From contig OZ234494.1 in assembly GCA_965153455.1 (NCBI GenBank), positions 3,906,001 to 3,970,000 on the forward strand: 64,000 nt of DNA, read 5' to 3'. The stretch is from Sphagnum compactum (lineage: Eukaryota > Bryophyta > Sphagnopsida > Sphagnales). The notes beneath the pieces are model-generated. The model made no database searches and was not told the DNA's origin. It saw only the letters and a list, made by a program, of their open reading frames with translations. The position numbers were made by a program, and so were the translations under genes. Position 1 is the stretch's first letter, and the number at the start of each line of letters is the position of its first letter. Shown here piece by piece: positions 22,508 to 35,530 of this stretch.

Positions 22508-25500
22508 CTATGATGTGAGAAGATTTGTGGCAATTACTGTTACACTACAAAGCATGGCAAGTATTACCATTACCCAAGCCTCCCATCTATCCCTTACAGT
22601 TGCCATCCCTGGCTTGTCTCTGAAAACCCACCCCCCAGAAACACCAAAAATCAGCATGGGCCAATATTATGGTAAAGCTTCAACCTGGTGATCAGCAGGA
22701 AAACGACAGAAAAAAGCAGGATTAAATCATAGTACATTGAGTAGCAAAAGGGTTGAACTCACTTGAGCATTATGAGGCCTGGGAAGATGAAGGCCAGGCA
22801 AACACCCACTGTAGCACCAGTATATTCAAAAGCAACCCAAATATTGGGCACCAATGTTGAGCCAAAAAAAATAAGGAAGACTAAGAAGCCAGTGATAAGA
22901 GCAAAGCGGAGGTTGTCATGGACTAGAGCAGCTGCCTTTGGGTATAGGAGCCCATCAACATTAAGACGGAGTGAAAAATGCAATAGAGGGAAAACCAACA
23001 TGATGTGTATGGCATAACTGGCACGCACTAAGAGAGTGAGTGTGTGAGAGAATGGAATGCCAAGATTGGCATCAAAATTTGCTAGAACATCATCACTTGT
23101 TGCCTCACCAAAGAGAAGGTAAGCAAACAAGCCAGTGCAGAAATAAATGCTGGTGCACAGCATTAAACACTCACGAACTACTTTTCCCATCTTCATATCA
23201 GATGGCTCCGTCGAGAGTTCAAGCTCTTTTGCAATTGGATGCACTGGAAGACAAGCAGTTCAGCACCCAACAGCTCCCATAGGGTTACTATTCATTCTTT
23301 CTGTTGCAGCAACAGAGAGACAAAATTGTAGGTGAAAGAAAATGATGATGATATTCAACTTGCAGTTGGACAAGAGGGATACACACACACACACATATAT
23401 ATATAGTGTGGGAGAAAAGAGACCATTGTGGTGGCAAAAATATGCAGTGACCAATATAGGAACAACTGTAAATAGGTGCCAAAATGAAGCTTGGTCATGC
23501 ACATTGGGTGTGAGTTTTGGCCAGTCAATCTGCCGTGCTGCTAGTTTCCATGATGTGATGCCCACTGTAATCACCACAAACACTAGAGCCAAAGCAAATG
23601 ATAACGCAGAGGTCCACTTTAATGAATCTGCCATCCATGGCACCCAAAACCAAACAAAACATCATTATCCCCCACAAACTGATACTAACCTAAACATGTG
23701 CAAACAAAAGATGTCATGACAACTATCAATGGGCACAAAATCTTTTCTTAATCACATTGATCACACATTCATTGTCTCAAACTGTGAAGGGTTGGATTCA
23801 CATAGCAAAGGTTTCTCTCTTAGTTTTCAGTAACTAATGCAAAGCTACAAGCATAACACAAGAAGGAAGGTTATAAGCAACATTGGTCTGGTATCAACTT
23901 TTGAACATACCAGGCTGGTACTCATATTTGAATTTTCATACCACCTTTGTCATCATATTGGGTTCCTTTTAAACTTTCATACCAACTTGGTCTTAGTATT
24001 GGGTGAAAGACTGATTTTTGGGTAGGAGATCAACCCAATACTAAGACCAAGAATCTTTCTTGTTGCCAAACTAGTTGTGGAAAATTGGGGGCATATAGCT
24101 ATAACACTATGATTGAAAAACCAGCTATAAATCGGACATGTTAAGAACAAGAAGCAGCAAGGGAGAACCATAGGAACTAGTACATGAGAAGAAAGTACTG
24201 ATAAGTTTGAGATCAGGATTTGAGGAAAGAAGATTTTGGTGAAAAAATTACCAATATGTTTTAAAGAACAAAGTGGGAGGAGAATAACAACAGTTGTGGT
24301 GAAGAGAACAAAAACCCGTTCATTCCACCATGTCCGTCCCCCTGCCCACTCCTCCAGTACACCCGTATGGTGTTGTCCCGGCCCAACCGTCCCAGACATG
24401 ACATCACCTGATAAGTGCAAGTTCTTTGCACAGAGAAGATTCAGGGCATTGTTGGGACAATCTTTGGAAAGATTAATATAGAACAACAAAAACTAGTGAT
24501 TCCTATCAGCATTTCACTTTGTAACAGATGTCTTGTGGGTCCTCCTAAAAGCCATTCAACATCCAAAAACATTTCAGCACCTTCTTTGGCAAGAAGTTTT
24601 TCTACTCCTCAGCATGATGTGAAATGCCATGTTGGAAGACAAAGATCAACCCCCCCCCGCCCCAAAATTGAAAGAAAATTGTGCTCATTAACATAAAGTT
24701 CAAATGTTCTCTGAGCCAATTGGAAAGAACTATTAAAACCAGAAGCTGCAAATGGGAATTTTGTTTGCACTGTGCAGAATGAGAGAAAAAGAAATTACCT
24801 TCAAAAAGATCAGTTTAACAACAATTACAAAAACATCAACAACTCTAACAAGTCAAGATTTTGTGTCGGAGAACAATTTGCTTTGAAATCAGGATGAGGA
24901 TAGAGAAAAGACAGTGAGAGTGCCAGGCAAGAATGAAGCAAAATTCTATCTTTGACCAAGAGAATGGCAATATATATACTAACTTCAAACCCTAACTCCA
25001 CAACACCTTAATTTCCTAATGGAATGTGAGAATAACAAGCTCTGAGACATGTGGAAAGGGAAAGAAGACATGAAGAGTATAAGCTTGGACTGATGAGCAG
25101 AAATAGTAAGTGGGAATCACAAGGGGTAAAAAAACCACCCAAAAGGATCAGAGAAGACCCATATTTCAAGAGAATCCTTGAGCACAAATCCAAAGCAGGA
25201 AAAAAAAAACAAGGGGGTACGAAGATATTGTGGGATTAAAAATCCATCAAAAATCAGATAATCAAGTGTAATACAAAAGATAAAATTGCAGAAGACAAAA
25301 AGGGAGACTTGGATTGAGGAAGAAAGAAAAACCATGAGGAAAAAAAATTGCAAACCTATGATGATGATGTAGACAATTAGGCTGCCAAAATTGTTGATGA
25401 TGATGCATAGCTGCAACACAATCCTACCCGCTTCACCAAAAGCATTAGCCATCAAGGCACCATAGGATGTGGCATTGCATGGCCTGGAATATCTGAGAAG

Positions 25501-25833
25501 TGCCTGGATGGAATTCTCACTAAGAATTCCAGCTAACAGGATGGCAACAAGTCCCAGAGGCAAACCCAACACCTTGATGGTGGCAGGCAGGGCCATGATC
25601 CCTGCTCCAACAATGGTAGTGGATAAATTGAACACTGCAGACTGGGTGGAAGCCTGATGGTAATCATCGTCATCATCATCATTACACCTATTCTCTATCA
25701 GCTCCTGTCTCTTGCTTGGTAACAATGGGCAGCTCCTCTCTTCTGTTTGTCTGTTGCTCTTGTACTCCCAGTCTCTAGCTTCACCTTCTTGCTGTACCTC
25801 CTCCTCCTCCTCTTGAAAGTTATCCATCCCCAC
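22508..25833 (-). CDS. AVT6: AVT6-type vacuolar amino-acid transporter (AAAP/SLC38-like), five exons
   Basis: Proton-coupled amino-acid permease of the AAAP family. Plant AVT6 proteins export acidic and neutral amino acids from the vacuole lumen. Exons on minus: 25833-25356, 24407-24252, 23627-23424, 23243-22763 and 22619-22508 (stop TAG). All four introns are GT-AG, the phases agree, and the spliced frame is 476 residues without a stop, close to the family's roughly 460. Residues 1-65 are hydrophilic, with acidic runs at 8-13 and 52-57. TM1 starts near 66 with AVFNLSTTIVGAGIMALPAT, the conserved substrate-site helix. NNFGSLIVYIIIIGDV spans junction 1. SLKWTSALS, then HHNVHPIAKELE at junction 3, DDVLANFDANLGIPF near 333 and FTGATVGVCLAF-like (EYTGATVGVCLAFIFPG) follow; about 11 membrane helices are expected. 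A second Met at residue 3 is an alternative start. It is the only intact gene here. The exact AVT6 subgroup is inferred. Confidence 0.93.
23382..23405. repeat. (AC)n(AT)n microsatellite in transporter intron 3
   Basis: A run of AC followed by AT dinucleotides in the 180-bp intron between exons 3 and 4, just downstream of the donor site on the gene strand. Likely length-polymorphic. Confidence 0.8.
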
Positions 25834-25868
25834 CTGTTTTTCCTGTTTTCCTTTCTCTCTAAACCGTC

Positions 25869-25887
25869 AACCCTAAACCCTAAACCC
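25869..25887 (-). promoter_or_regulatory. telo-box cluster upstream of the transporter ATG
   Basis: Three consecutive ACCCTAA-type units (AACCCTAAACCCTAAACCC on plus) lie 36-54 bases upstream of the start codon, probably in the 5' UTR. AAACCCTA telo-boxes are known plant cis-elements, bound by TRB-type proteins and common near starts of highly expressed genes. Function here is inferred from position only. A CT/GA-rich stretch separates it from the ATG. Confidence 0.55.
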
Positions 25888-26035
25888 TTTCTTTGCAGCT
25901 ACAAAACAAGAGACAGGAGAGAACCCAACACCCACAACAAAAGAAAGCGTGGTGTATCAAGTGGCAACATCTTTTTAACAGTGTGAAACTCAGTTTGGAC
26001 CAGTGTTTTTCTTTTGCAGATTTTCGCACCGCAAC

Positions 26036-26052
26036 CACACACACACACACAA
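26036..26052. repeat. (AC)n microsatellite
   Basis: Eight or so AC units about 200 bases upstream of the transporter start codon, in the presumed promoter or 5' UTR. Confidence 0.7.
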
Positions 26053-26591
26053 ACAAAACAATAACAGGATGGAAAGGAAGAGATTGAAATGTTCATTTTC
26101 AAATGTCTTGTTTTATAAAAAAAATCGCCAAAACAAAGAGGGAAATTTCGGTTTTTTTCCAGATTTCTGAAGTAGGCTCAGTGGCGAGGTTCCCAAAACA
26201 AATTTAACATGAAATGGCGACTGTTTTTAATGCGCTGTAGAATAATTCCAGAAGTCCTGCTAGAAACTTTTCCATATGTATTATTCATATATTTGGATAC
26301 ATTTTTGACTATTCCATATATATTGATATATTTACATCGATTTTGTTGGGAGGAGACTCGAAGGGGGCCCTGTTCCAAGACGTAACCAAGGGCTTTTTTT
26401 CCACAGACGATTCACATCTTGAGCGTACAAGTGGAACCAGCAGATGGCAACTTGTTGCACCTAATGAAAAAGCCTGAAATGTGCCTGAATAGGACACCCA
26501 AACCTGAAACGTAACTTTAAAAAATGCCTACTACATGGCACAAGATCAAAGAAGCAAAACAGGCGCAAAAGTTGTGGTCTTTTGATTGATC

Positions 26592-26878
26592 TCACAAATG
26601 TCCAACATCTTGGGCTCGGCTAATACATATTGGAGTTCTTTCGTTTACGCAACTGGTTTTGGTGTCTCACAAATGTCCAACATTTTGTGCTAATACATAT
26701 TGGAGTCCCTCTGTATACGCATCTGGCTTGGTGCCTGACAAATGTCCAACATTTTGTGCTAATACATATTGGAGTCCTTTTGTATACACAACTGCTTTTG
26801 GTGCCTCACAAATGTCCAACATCTTGTGCTAATACATATTGGAGTCCTTTTGTATATGCAACTGGTTTTGGTGTCTTA
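26592..26878. repeat. tandem repeat, unit about 70 bp, 4 copies
   Basis: Four head-to-tail copies of a unit containing ACAAATGTCCAACATTTTGT, CTAATACATATTGGAGTCC, TTTGTATACGCAACTGG and TTTTGGTGCCT. The ACAAATG anchors lie at 26594, 26669, 26738 and 26808, so spacing is 69-75. Copies are about 90 percent alike by eye. It lies 0.76-1.05 kb upstream of the transporter start codon. Confidence 0.85.
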
Positions 26879-26889
26879 AATCCAGGTAC

Positions 26890-28000
26890 TTTCTTAAGGT
26901 TTCTCTTAGGTGGGACAGTTAGGGTTTTCTTAGGGTTTCTCTTTTAGTTCCACTTTTAGTTCTGCCGGTTCACTTGTGACGTGAATTGATGGTGGGGGAA
27001 CACTATATTTATGTGAATCAAGGGTGAGAAACACCAATTACACTTGGACCAGGCTTGGTAGAACCTGTTATCACCTGGCGGAATGGTGTCTTGTCCTACT
27101 AGGCTTGAGATGTTCCTTGGTAGAATGGGTCCTATTAGACCAGTTCCATAGTGTTTTTTTGGGTACAAACCTGCCAGACCTCATTGAGAAAGGACTCAAC
27201 AGCCAGGGAAAGGAGTCAAGGACAAACGAGAAGGAAAGGACCAATGTTGGCCTCGTATTGGGATCAAGACAGACTTTTGGCTGCTATGAGGCAGGTACAT
27301 ATCAATGTTGTGAGGGTATCGAATTTGCAAGGTTTAAACTGGTGTGACCTAAAAGGAGCCCTAAAATGAAAAAGTTGTCAAAGGACTGCCCTAAATTTTG
27401 GCGGTTCATGGAGCACAAAATTGTAATGTGCATATGGTGCTCGGAATAGTATGTTGGTGTTTTGTGTGTTTTGTGTTTGGAGGTTGTCCATTCATGGAGA
27501 AGGGAGAATGTAGGGCACTATGTTTCTCTTGATTTAGAAGGTGAGCTTGCATGTTTATCTGTGTTGGTTTTTGCTTTTCATGAAGACCAATGGGAATACG
27601 GCTTCGATTTGTGCATTGGATTACAAAAGGATGAGGAGCTGCAGACGTAGGAAGGACGACATTTTTTGCAATTGAGACTTCAATTTGCTGATTTTTGGGA
27701 GAAGATAGAGAAGGAGTTAAGTATTCCGACAAATGTGTTGCCAATTAATGTGAAATTTGTTTTGAGATGTTGGCCACTTTAACTCCATGCAAAATTGACA
27801 AAAAATTTGATTTAAAAGTCAATCTAATTACATGTACTAAAAACATTTCACTTTCATAAGAGCAAAACATTAAAAGCAAGATATAACTCAAGATAAGTTT
27901 TGTGACAATGGAAAAGGAATAGCTTGACAAATAGAAGGCAAAATACATATGTTGGCATTAGAACTAATGTTGGGAAAATATATATTTTTAATATAGTAAT
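26890..28000. other. no gene seen
   Basis: Moderately GC-balanced sequence with overlapping short frames (27024-27347 plus and 27406-27744 minus are the longest) whose translations show no domain. Possible decayed mobile DNA, but unsupported. Confidence 0.4.
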
Positions 28001-31000
28001 AGTACAATAACAGTTTAGAAACTTTCAAAAGATATTCAATATTAAAATGATATATATATATTTACTACATGATGATATTAATGGAGTAGTAGAAATTTAA
28101 TATTAACAAATATTATTTAAGGGATGAAAGAGCTCGTTTGAATTGGCATCACATTTTCAAGTTTGGAATGCTTGAAAACTAGGAAGTTGGGAATGTGGGG
28201 AGATTGATGTGGGCGAAGGGAAGTGAGATTTGAATCTTTGGGAGCTCCAAGTGGGAAATTGTTGTTGTTTTATTTTTATGTGTGGGTTGTTGGGGAATCT
28301 AGCAATTGATGGTTGAAGATGGGTGATTTAGTAGGTGGTAGCAAGTTTGTCTTGTCAAACCTTTTGAAAAAACACATTTAGGCCATGGCCATTGGGAGAT
28401 CAATTTCTATTTTTGTTGGTATGTTAAAATAAGGTTGAAATGAGGTTGAAATGAAAATTGCAAATCCATGATGTTGAAAGTAAGATTCAATAACTCAAGA
28501 GAGGGTTTGAAGTGATTTGATCCACTAGATTTTGTAGAATTTAAATGATAGTTTAGATGCAATATAAGAACATAAGATCTTAGACTTCAATGTTGGATTT
28601 GGAAGTCAATGTTTGTTTTTGGTGAAATGCAATTTGAAGCAATGAGCTTGTGAATGAGTTCGTGGCCAACTAGATGACATATGAGCTTTTCATTTCTTGT
28701 CTTATTGGCTACATGCACTTTTCTATTCATTTGATCTATTCTTAGACAAAGTTTTGAAACTAATAAGAAATGAACCCCTTGAATGGTACCCTGTCATGGT
28801 CTTATGTGTGGATCCATATTAAGGTGAAAACACATTTTGGGTGAACCACTTTTCATCATTTTTCACCAAAAAAAATGATGTATAACAAATATGATAGGTA
28901 TGCAATAAGCTAAAATCTTGATGACATCTTTTGAAAATCCTAAACATAAAAAAAAAACTTTTAGAATGTGCATGATAACATTTTGGAACTCAAAGCTTGA
29001 TCCAATGGTTATATGAAGAGGATTGGATAAATTCAATGTGCACAAAGTATGTAATGTACAATTTTTCAATGGCCATAAGGCCTCGTGTTTGTGATTCATG
29101 ACACATTACCAAACTAAAGAAAAACAAAAAAAATTGCAATGCTCACCTACAAAATCTTTTTTTTTCGTAAGGTATTTTGTAAGGTATTTTTCTCACAAAT
29201 AAGAGTTTACTATGCATTTATTGCTCAAAAAGTCCAAAAAACACATTTTTAGATGGATTTTCAATGAATTTTTTTAAAAGTTCTAAATGGTCCTAAATTT
29301 AATTGATATCTATTAATATCATTCACCACAAAAAAATTCAATAACTCCACCCATAACTTTAGTTTTGAAATATATTTGCAATTTTACATACTATGTGATT
29401 ATTTATTTCAACACAATTATACTTCATATGTTCAAGTCTGTAAATTTTTGTTGGAGTTTCTTTCAAAATAAACTAGTTTAAATCTAAAGTTAATGTAATA
29501 TTTTTGAAATGAACAAAAATAATCTAAGATGTGATGTCCATAGGTACTAAAAAAATCAAATGTAAATTTTTTCTATTTGTAACTACAATGTTTGGGGGGT
29601 GTAATGTACTTTTACCCATTAAAGTTCAATTGAAATTCATTTTTACCCATTGAAATTTTCATTCCTTGGTGGTTTCAAAAATAAAAATAAATTTAAATAA
29701 ATTTTGGGTGGTTATTTGATTTTTTCAATAACCACTAGTTCCATTTTTTTAGTATTTCGAAATCAAAGATTCATTTGTTTTGTTTTTAGAAATAAGAAAA
29801 CCATTGGTTTTAATTATTAAAAAAACCTAAAATGGCAGGTTTCATGAAAGAACATGTGGTTATAAATGTAGAGTTTTGAAAAAAATCAAACTTTTTGACA
29901 ATTGTGATTATATATTAGAAGCATTTTAAAATTTTTTTTGATGGGTGTTTGTTCCTTGTACTGTTGACCATTCAACACTGTTTTAAAAATTGAAGTTGAC
30001 TCATGTGCTTATATTTCCAAGGTTAAATTGCTTTGTGAGCAATTTGGTAGGTTGTTTTACAAATACCAACAATTATGCTTGCAACACCATATTTGATTTT
30101 CAAATTAATATGAATTTCTAAAATTTGTCTTTCACAAACTTGCAAATGGTTTAATTTGGTAAATTTGACTTTGACATTTATTACTTTGAAGCAAAATTTG
30201 ATTAGGATTTAGAAACTTTGGCATGGGTGTGACAATTTTGATGTAAAATTTTGGTTTCAATTTGGAACCAATGTATGATTGACAAGTGATCTGACCTAAT
30301 GGTAGGTACCTATTGTTTGATTAAATTCGTTTTGTAATCAAATTATCGAACCATCTTACATGGTTCCATCATTGGTTGGGTCTACCTACAATATAGGAAA
30401 TTTGACCTACAAAACAATGTAATTTCAATTCTAGTCTCACATTTTGAGCATTATTCACTAAATGTTATTGTAAACCAAATGTGATTTCATTATAAAAAAA
30501 ATCATGGAACATAAGTATCATATTTTAACTAGTTAGGGTGAACGACACTTACATTGGTATTAGTAGGAAAAAATAATGCAATGGATGACCTTTAAAAAGT
30601 CATACATTACTCTTTTCTTATCACTAGAGGTTCATATCAATGTTGGGCAATTTTCATTCTTAGTTTTATTAAAGAATCTCCGAATCTAGTTTTAAATTGT
30701 TTTTGTAACTAAAATTACCTCAAGGTTCTTCAAAAAAGATAACCAAACATATATTCAAAACTAAAAAAAACAAGTTTAATTAGTTTTCAAAGTGTTGGTT
30801 TTCACACATTTTCATACCATCCAATTTCAAAGGTGGTTATCAAAAAATTAATTATTTTGAGCAAAAAGATATTAAAATTTTTTTATACCAAAATTACCAA
30901 AATAATAATAATAATAATAAAAGGAAAATGTATATAAATATTTTTTTCCAACATTTTATATGCCAACAACGCTCATTATATGGACTCCAAGGTTATTTCC

Positions 31001-33060
31001 AATATATTTTGGAATAAAATTAGACCATTTACCAAGTTAACATTGTTCCATTAGTTGGTGAAAGACCAATGCCTTTTTTAGATCCTAGTCAATTTTTGTT
31101 GTAGTGGATACACAAATGGAATTAACAAATTCAAACTTAGAAATCTTTCACCCATGTCTCACAAAAATGAGTTACGATTAGAGATGTCAAGCATTGAAGT
31201 GACCATCATTAAATTCACTCACTTAATCCAAGTTGGGAATGTGATTAAGAACAACCACTTGAATGTTAGGACACTAAACCCTAAAAACCAAAAAGTTTTT
31301 CCTAACCCTAGCTTGAAACCTAGACCATGTTCTATTTCAATACCTTGGAAGGGTTTCAAAAAATAAAATAAAATCATAGAGGTTAATTTTCAAGGGTTGG
31401 TTAGTTCTCATTCTAATGAGAACCTACAAACCAAGTTTCATACAATCTTCAAGTTGAGAATTGGCTTGAAACGTTGGTTAATTTTCACTTTTTTAATACC
31501 TACCCAACACTAGTTTATATGTTTCTTTATCTTATTTTTCACCTACATATGTAACTTTCTTCCATTATGACATGTGGTCATCTATCTATAGGTAATTTAA
31601 AATGAATTAAGCATTATTGGTACGTGAAACATTAAGGTATATGAGACACAAAAACATCAAGGATATGACATCATTTGGATCTATGATTTGTTGTTGCAAA
31701 GTTTTGTGCACCATAAGATTTCAAAAGAAAATTATGTTTATAACAAAGTTCACATATTTCCTATACATGATATTCCTATGCAATGAGGTTGGTGAACATC
31801 ACAATTAAAAACTAAAGGATAAATTTTACTTTTAACAGTTCTCCTTGAAGGCTTATTATTAGTGTTTTGGGGATATAATTTTAATGGATTGTCATTGTTT
31901 AAGACATCTTGCAAGCAATTTTTGTAAAAGGTATGTGACAAACTTACAATGAGTTCTTAACAAAAAAAATTCAATATTTTAATTCATTGTTTGTTTTCTT
32001 GTGATTAGAATGAAAGGAAGTTCTTAGAAAAATTCAAAGAACATCTTTAATTTTTAAAAACATTTAGTTGGTGGATAATTTTTAAATCTAAGTCAATAGA
32101 AGGTTTTAGAAGGTTTGGTCAATAAAAGGTGATGAACTTTTAGAAGATTCTATATCAACTACAATCATCAAATATATGACATCTTTATATTAACATAAAA
32201 ATAAAGCTATTGTTTAAAGAAGGTGATACACTTTATTAATTATTTGAAACAAACTCATTCAAAAACTTCCATCAACACCATACCATGTGTAAATGTTTAG
32301 AGATCTTCACCCAAATCTAAATTTATTTTCATATAGGTTTCATCCAAATTCAATTCACCCTTTTATGAAGCTTCCAATTCAAATAAACCATAGACTAAAT
32401 GATATGTGTCTTTCACTTTCTTGTCAATCTTAATAAATAAATTAATAAATATATATTCATAACCATGTGTTTATTTGAATATGATATTCAATAATTAAGA
32501 AATGAAAATTTATTTTTAGAAATAAAATTTGCATGTAGTGAGTAGTTAAATGTTTCTTATTAGCAAGGATGATTGTTCAACTTGAATGGGTTATTATTTA
32601 GCTGATGTAATAAAAATAACTTGTGGATTCCAATGGCTTTCTTTTAGGCGAAATTTTGCCACCTTGTGAATTGTTTTTAGAAAATGGCCAAAAAAAGGTG
32701 ATTTTTGAGTTTTCTGATAGCCAAATTTCTGGGTTTTAATACAAAAATCGCCAGAATTTTATATTAAGTTTCAACAGGGTAGCAAACGATGTAGAAGAAT
32801 GATAAGATTTTATTATTTTCATTTCTAAAAATTTATAGCCAGATCTGGATGAACCATCTTATGGACAATTGCCGCTTCAGCTAGGTGACAAAATTGAGGA
32901 AAAAGAGAGAGCACTGTGTAACTGGATTCCATGTTCAATGCACATTGCACGAGTAAAAGTAGAACATCTGAGTTTGTCAATATAGTTATAACTTAGTATG
33001 TAACAAGGATCTTGGACCTTGGTCATGGCCCAAAAGGTTAAAATAGAAATCCTTAGCAGA
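28000..33060. other. long AT-rich stretch, no gene seen
   Basis: About 5 kb with high AT content and very few open frames. A (TAA)n microsatellite lies at 30898-30921, and a short cluster of CCCTAA-like words at 31270-31310. No conserved coding, TIR or LTR signature was found by eye. Confidence 0.5.
30898..30921. repeat. (TAA)n microsatellite
   Basis: A run of seven to eight AAT/TAA triplets in AT-rich intergenic sequence. Confidence 0.8.
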
Positions 33061-33067
33061 GAAATTT

Positions 33068-33262
33068 GGTAACAAAACAAAAGTCCAAAATGAAAATATT
33101 TAATTTTGCAACAAACTAAACTCCAAAATAAAAATACTTAATTTTGCAACAAACTAAACTCCAAAATAAAAATATTTAATTTTGTAACAAAGCTAAACTC
33201 CAAATTAAAAATATTTAATTTTGTAACAAAAATAAACTCCAAAATAAAAATATTTAAATTTG
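33068..33262. repeat. tandem repeat, unit about 38-39 bp, 5 copies
   Basis: Units of TTAATTTTGCAACAAACTAA plus ACTCCAAAATAAAAATA recur five times. The second and third are almost identical, and the outer ones have TTTTGTAAC in place of TTTTGCAAC. Confidence 0.85.
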
Positions 33263-34224
33263 TAGGTTTGCACCAACGTTGGGCATTATACTTTTAAGCA
33301 TACGCGATGGATAGGGGCATTAAACAACAAAGTTTTCAAGCTACAACACTGTCTCTATAGGTGCCCTCCCTTTAGAATGGGGGTATTACTCCAGGTTCGA
33401 AATGGTGACAAACCCTTTTGGAAATAGCCAATGGGAAGGTTAGGGGGGCTTAGTTTTTTCTTTTTGGATTTCGGGCAGGTGGGTGCAGGGAAGGGGGGGG
33501 GATTATTTTAATTTATTTTTTCTGTTGCCCATGTGTTCGTTAACACATTGCCAATAACATGTCATTCAACAAATTCAGACCATCAAAAAATCCAGCAATC
33601 CCATTGGCACATAACAACAATCTTCAAGCCTACACAGAACCCTATTTTGCAGAACATTGAAAATAATGATCCCTTTCTAACATTTCCATTTGTCCTTTAA
33701 AATTCTCACAAAACCTAACAAAGCCTATTACACATTTAACTATGAATTCACTCAAGATAATTAAGAAAAACATTCAGACCACACAAATCTAGCAATTTCA
33801 TTGGTGACAACATTTTTTTCTGCACACTTACAGACAAGCCTCTTCAACACCCTATGTATATTAGTAAACTAATATTATAATCCTTGGTCTGTATATAAAC
33901 AAAGTTTTTTGTCAAAAAAAAAAAGTGTTTTAGGCTTGGAGGGCCTAGGCTCGCTATATTTTGAGCAAAGTTAGGGATGGATATAATTTCAATTTTATTT
34001 TTATATTAAGGCATGCATAATAAATATGAAAAAGGGAGATGCCCATTCCGACATGAAGTTGAGCATGTGCATTGAGGAGCATATTCATAATTGACATCCT
34101 TTTCCAAGAAAATCACATGGATGATCAAAGATAAATAAACTATACATCTAGGCTGTGGCCTTGAAGATTGAGAAGCCTGCCCAAGCAGGTCATCTTGATT
34201 TACTTATTTTTCATCCAATGCCCA

Positions 34225-34710
34225 TCAGTCCGGTCATCACATACCCCGATCTATGCCCTGGTCGATGCCTGCCCGGCACCTGTATACCTGCCCAAAACCA
34301 AGGCTAGCCCTTCCTACATACTAACCATCTTCATGTATCTAGTTACCCAGTAACCACTCTATTGTCCTCCTTACCTCTCTACAAGACTTAGTTTTTACAA
34401 GATAGGGTGACCAGGTGAAACCGGATGTCAACTCAGGTTAGGTTTCATCCAGGCTTGATAGGAAATACTTTACCAAGGGTTCTAGTTCTGAAGTTCACCA
34501 CAGTGGCTAGCACATTCACTGTATTTTACTACCTACCTACTAACAACCCTCTAACCCATACCTACTTACTAACCATCTACATTCAGATTTGCTTAGTCAG
34601 TTACCACCTGTTGTTCTACTTACTTACCTACAAGACTTATCTTTTACAGGATAGGTTACTAATGTGAAACCTTATGTTAATTCGGTTGGGGTTCATCCAG
34701 GGTTAAGTCA
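34225..34710 (+). repeat. tandem duplication, two units of about 250 bp
   Basis: The first unit ends with CTACAAGACTTAGTTTTTAC, then GATAGGGTGACC and TTTCATCCAGGC. The second ends with CTACAAGACTTATCTTTTAC, then GATAGGTTACTA and GTTCATCCAGGG. Both have a TACTAACCATCTWCAT block earlier in the unit. Related sequence occurs at 57863-57945 (CAGGATAGGTTACCAAGG ... GTTCATCCACGG) and, reversed, in the CTACCTACTTACC-like words at 57300-57400. It is a dispersed family of unknown class. Confidence 0.6.
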
Positions 34711-35267
34711 TAACAGTTCGATGGACGGTGTACTGTTGCTTTGCCCATGCAAAAACCAAGGTCATGTGCCATGCAGAAACCATGGTTGTGTGAAGCTCTG
34801 GGGGCGAAGCTGTCCTTCCTTCTCTTGCTTTCATTTGTGCTGAGTGTAGGTGCATAGAAAAGTGTAGAAAGAAGCATGTAGGACCAAAAGTGGAGGGTGT
34901 GAGAGTTGGGACCAGAAGCCAAGGAGGTGAGATTTGAGACCGGAAGCAAAGGAGGTGCAAAAAAGAACCGAGACTGGAATCTATGAAAGCTTTGAGAGGT
35001 AGCTCAGGAATTGCATAGCTTAGCATACATAAGGGAAGAGGAGTCGGAGCCAATTCAACACAAGCTGAAGGCTGATTTTAAATTTCCTCATTTTACATAC
35101 ACAAAAACATGAACTTAAAAACAACATTTTTCATCACTATCTTTAGTCCAGCATTGAGTCTTTTAATTTTAAGTTTAAATCTTGATTTTTAATTTCAATA
35201 TTATACACAAACACAAATGATGTTATGTTCCAAAAATCATAAGCCCTAAAAATCAGACCATACTTGA

Positions 35268-35378
35268 GAAAACCCTAACCTTACACCCTAAACACTTAAA
35301 ACCCAACCTTAAAACCCTAAAAACCAAACATTCAAACCTAGATAAAACTTCTCCTAAGCCCAAACCCTAAAAAGTCAA
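35268..35378 (-). repeat. short telomere-like tract, C-rich strand on plus
   Basis: A cluster of AACCCTAA-derived words (AAACCCTAACC, ACACCCTAAAC, AAAACCCTAAAAACC, CAAACCCTAAAAAG). It is degenerate and opposite in orientation to the 12.5-13.3 kb tract. Confidence 0.55.
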
Positions 35379-35399
35379 ACCGAACTCTATCTATATAGT

Positions 35400-35530
35400 C
35401 AGTAAACATAGTCATATACCCATAACCAATAGCCATATAGCTAATGTCCATAGAGCCAATAGCCATAGCAATAGCCACCAGCCACTAGTAAATAACCAAT
35501 TGCCATAGCCATATACCCCTGTAAACAATG
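35400..35530. repeat. CCATA/CCAATAGC low-complexity tract
   Basis: Imperfect repeats of ACCAATAGCCATA and GCCATATA words; a diffuse minisatellite without a constant period. Confidence 0.5.

Noticed and set aside
22763-23719. several plus-strand frames opposite the transporter exons
   Set aside because: They are antisense shadows of exons 3 and 4 with no similarity to known proteins.
24651-24664. C-run in transporter intron 1 as a regulatory element
   Set aside because: Simple homopolymer-like run inside an intron without positional meaning.
34677-35053. two overlapping minus frames of 90 and 116 aa
   Set aside because: Overlap in different frames, proline- and serine-rich translation without domains, and part lies in a tandem-duplicated repeat.
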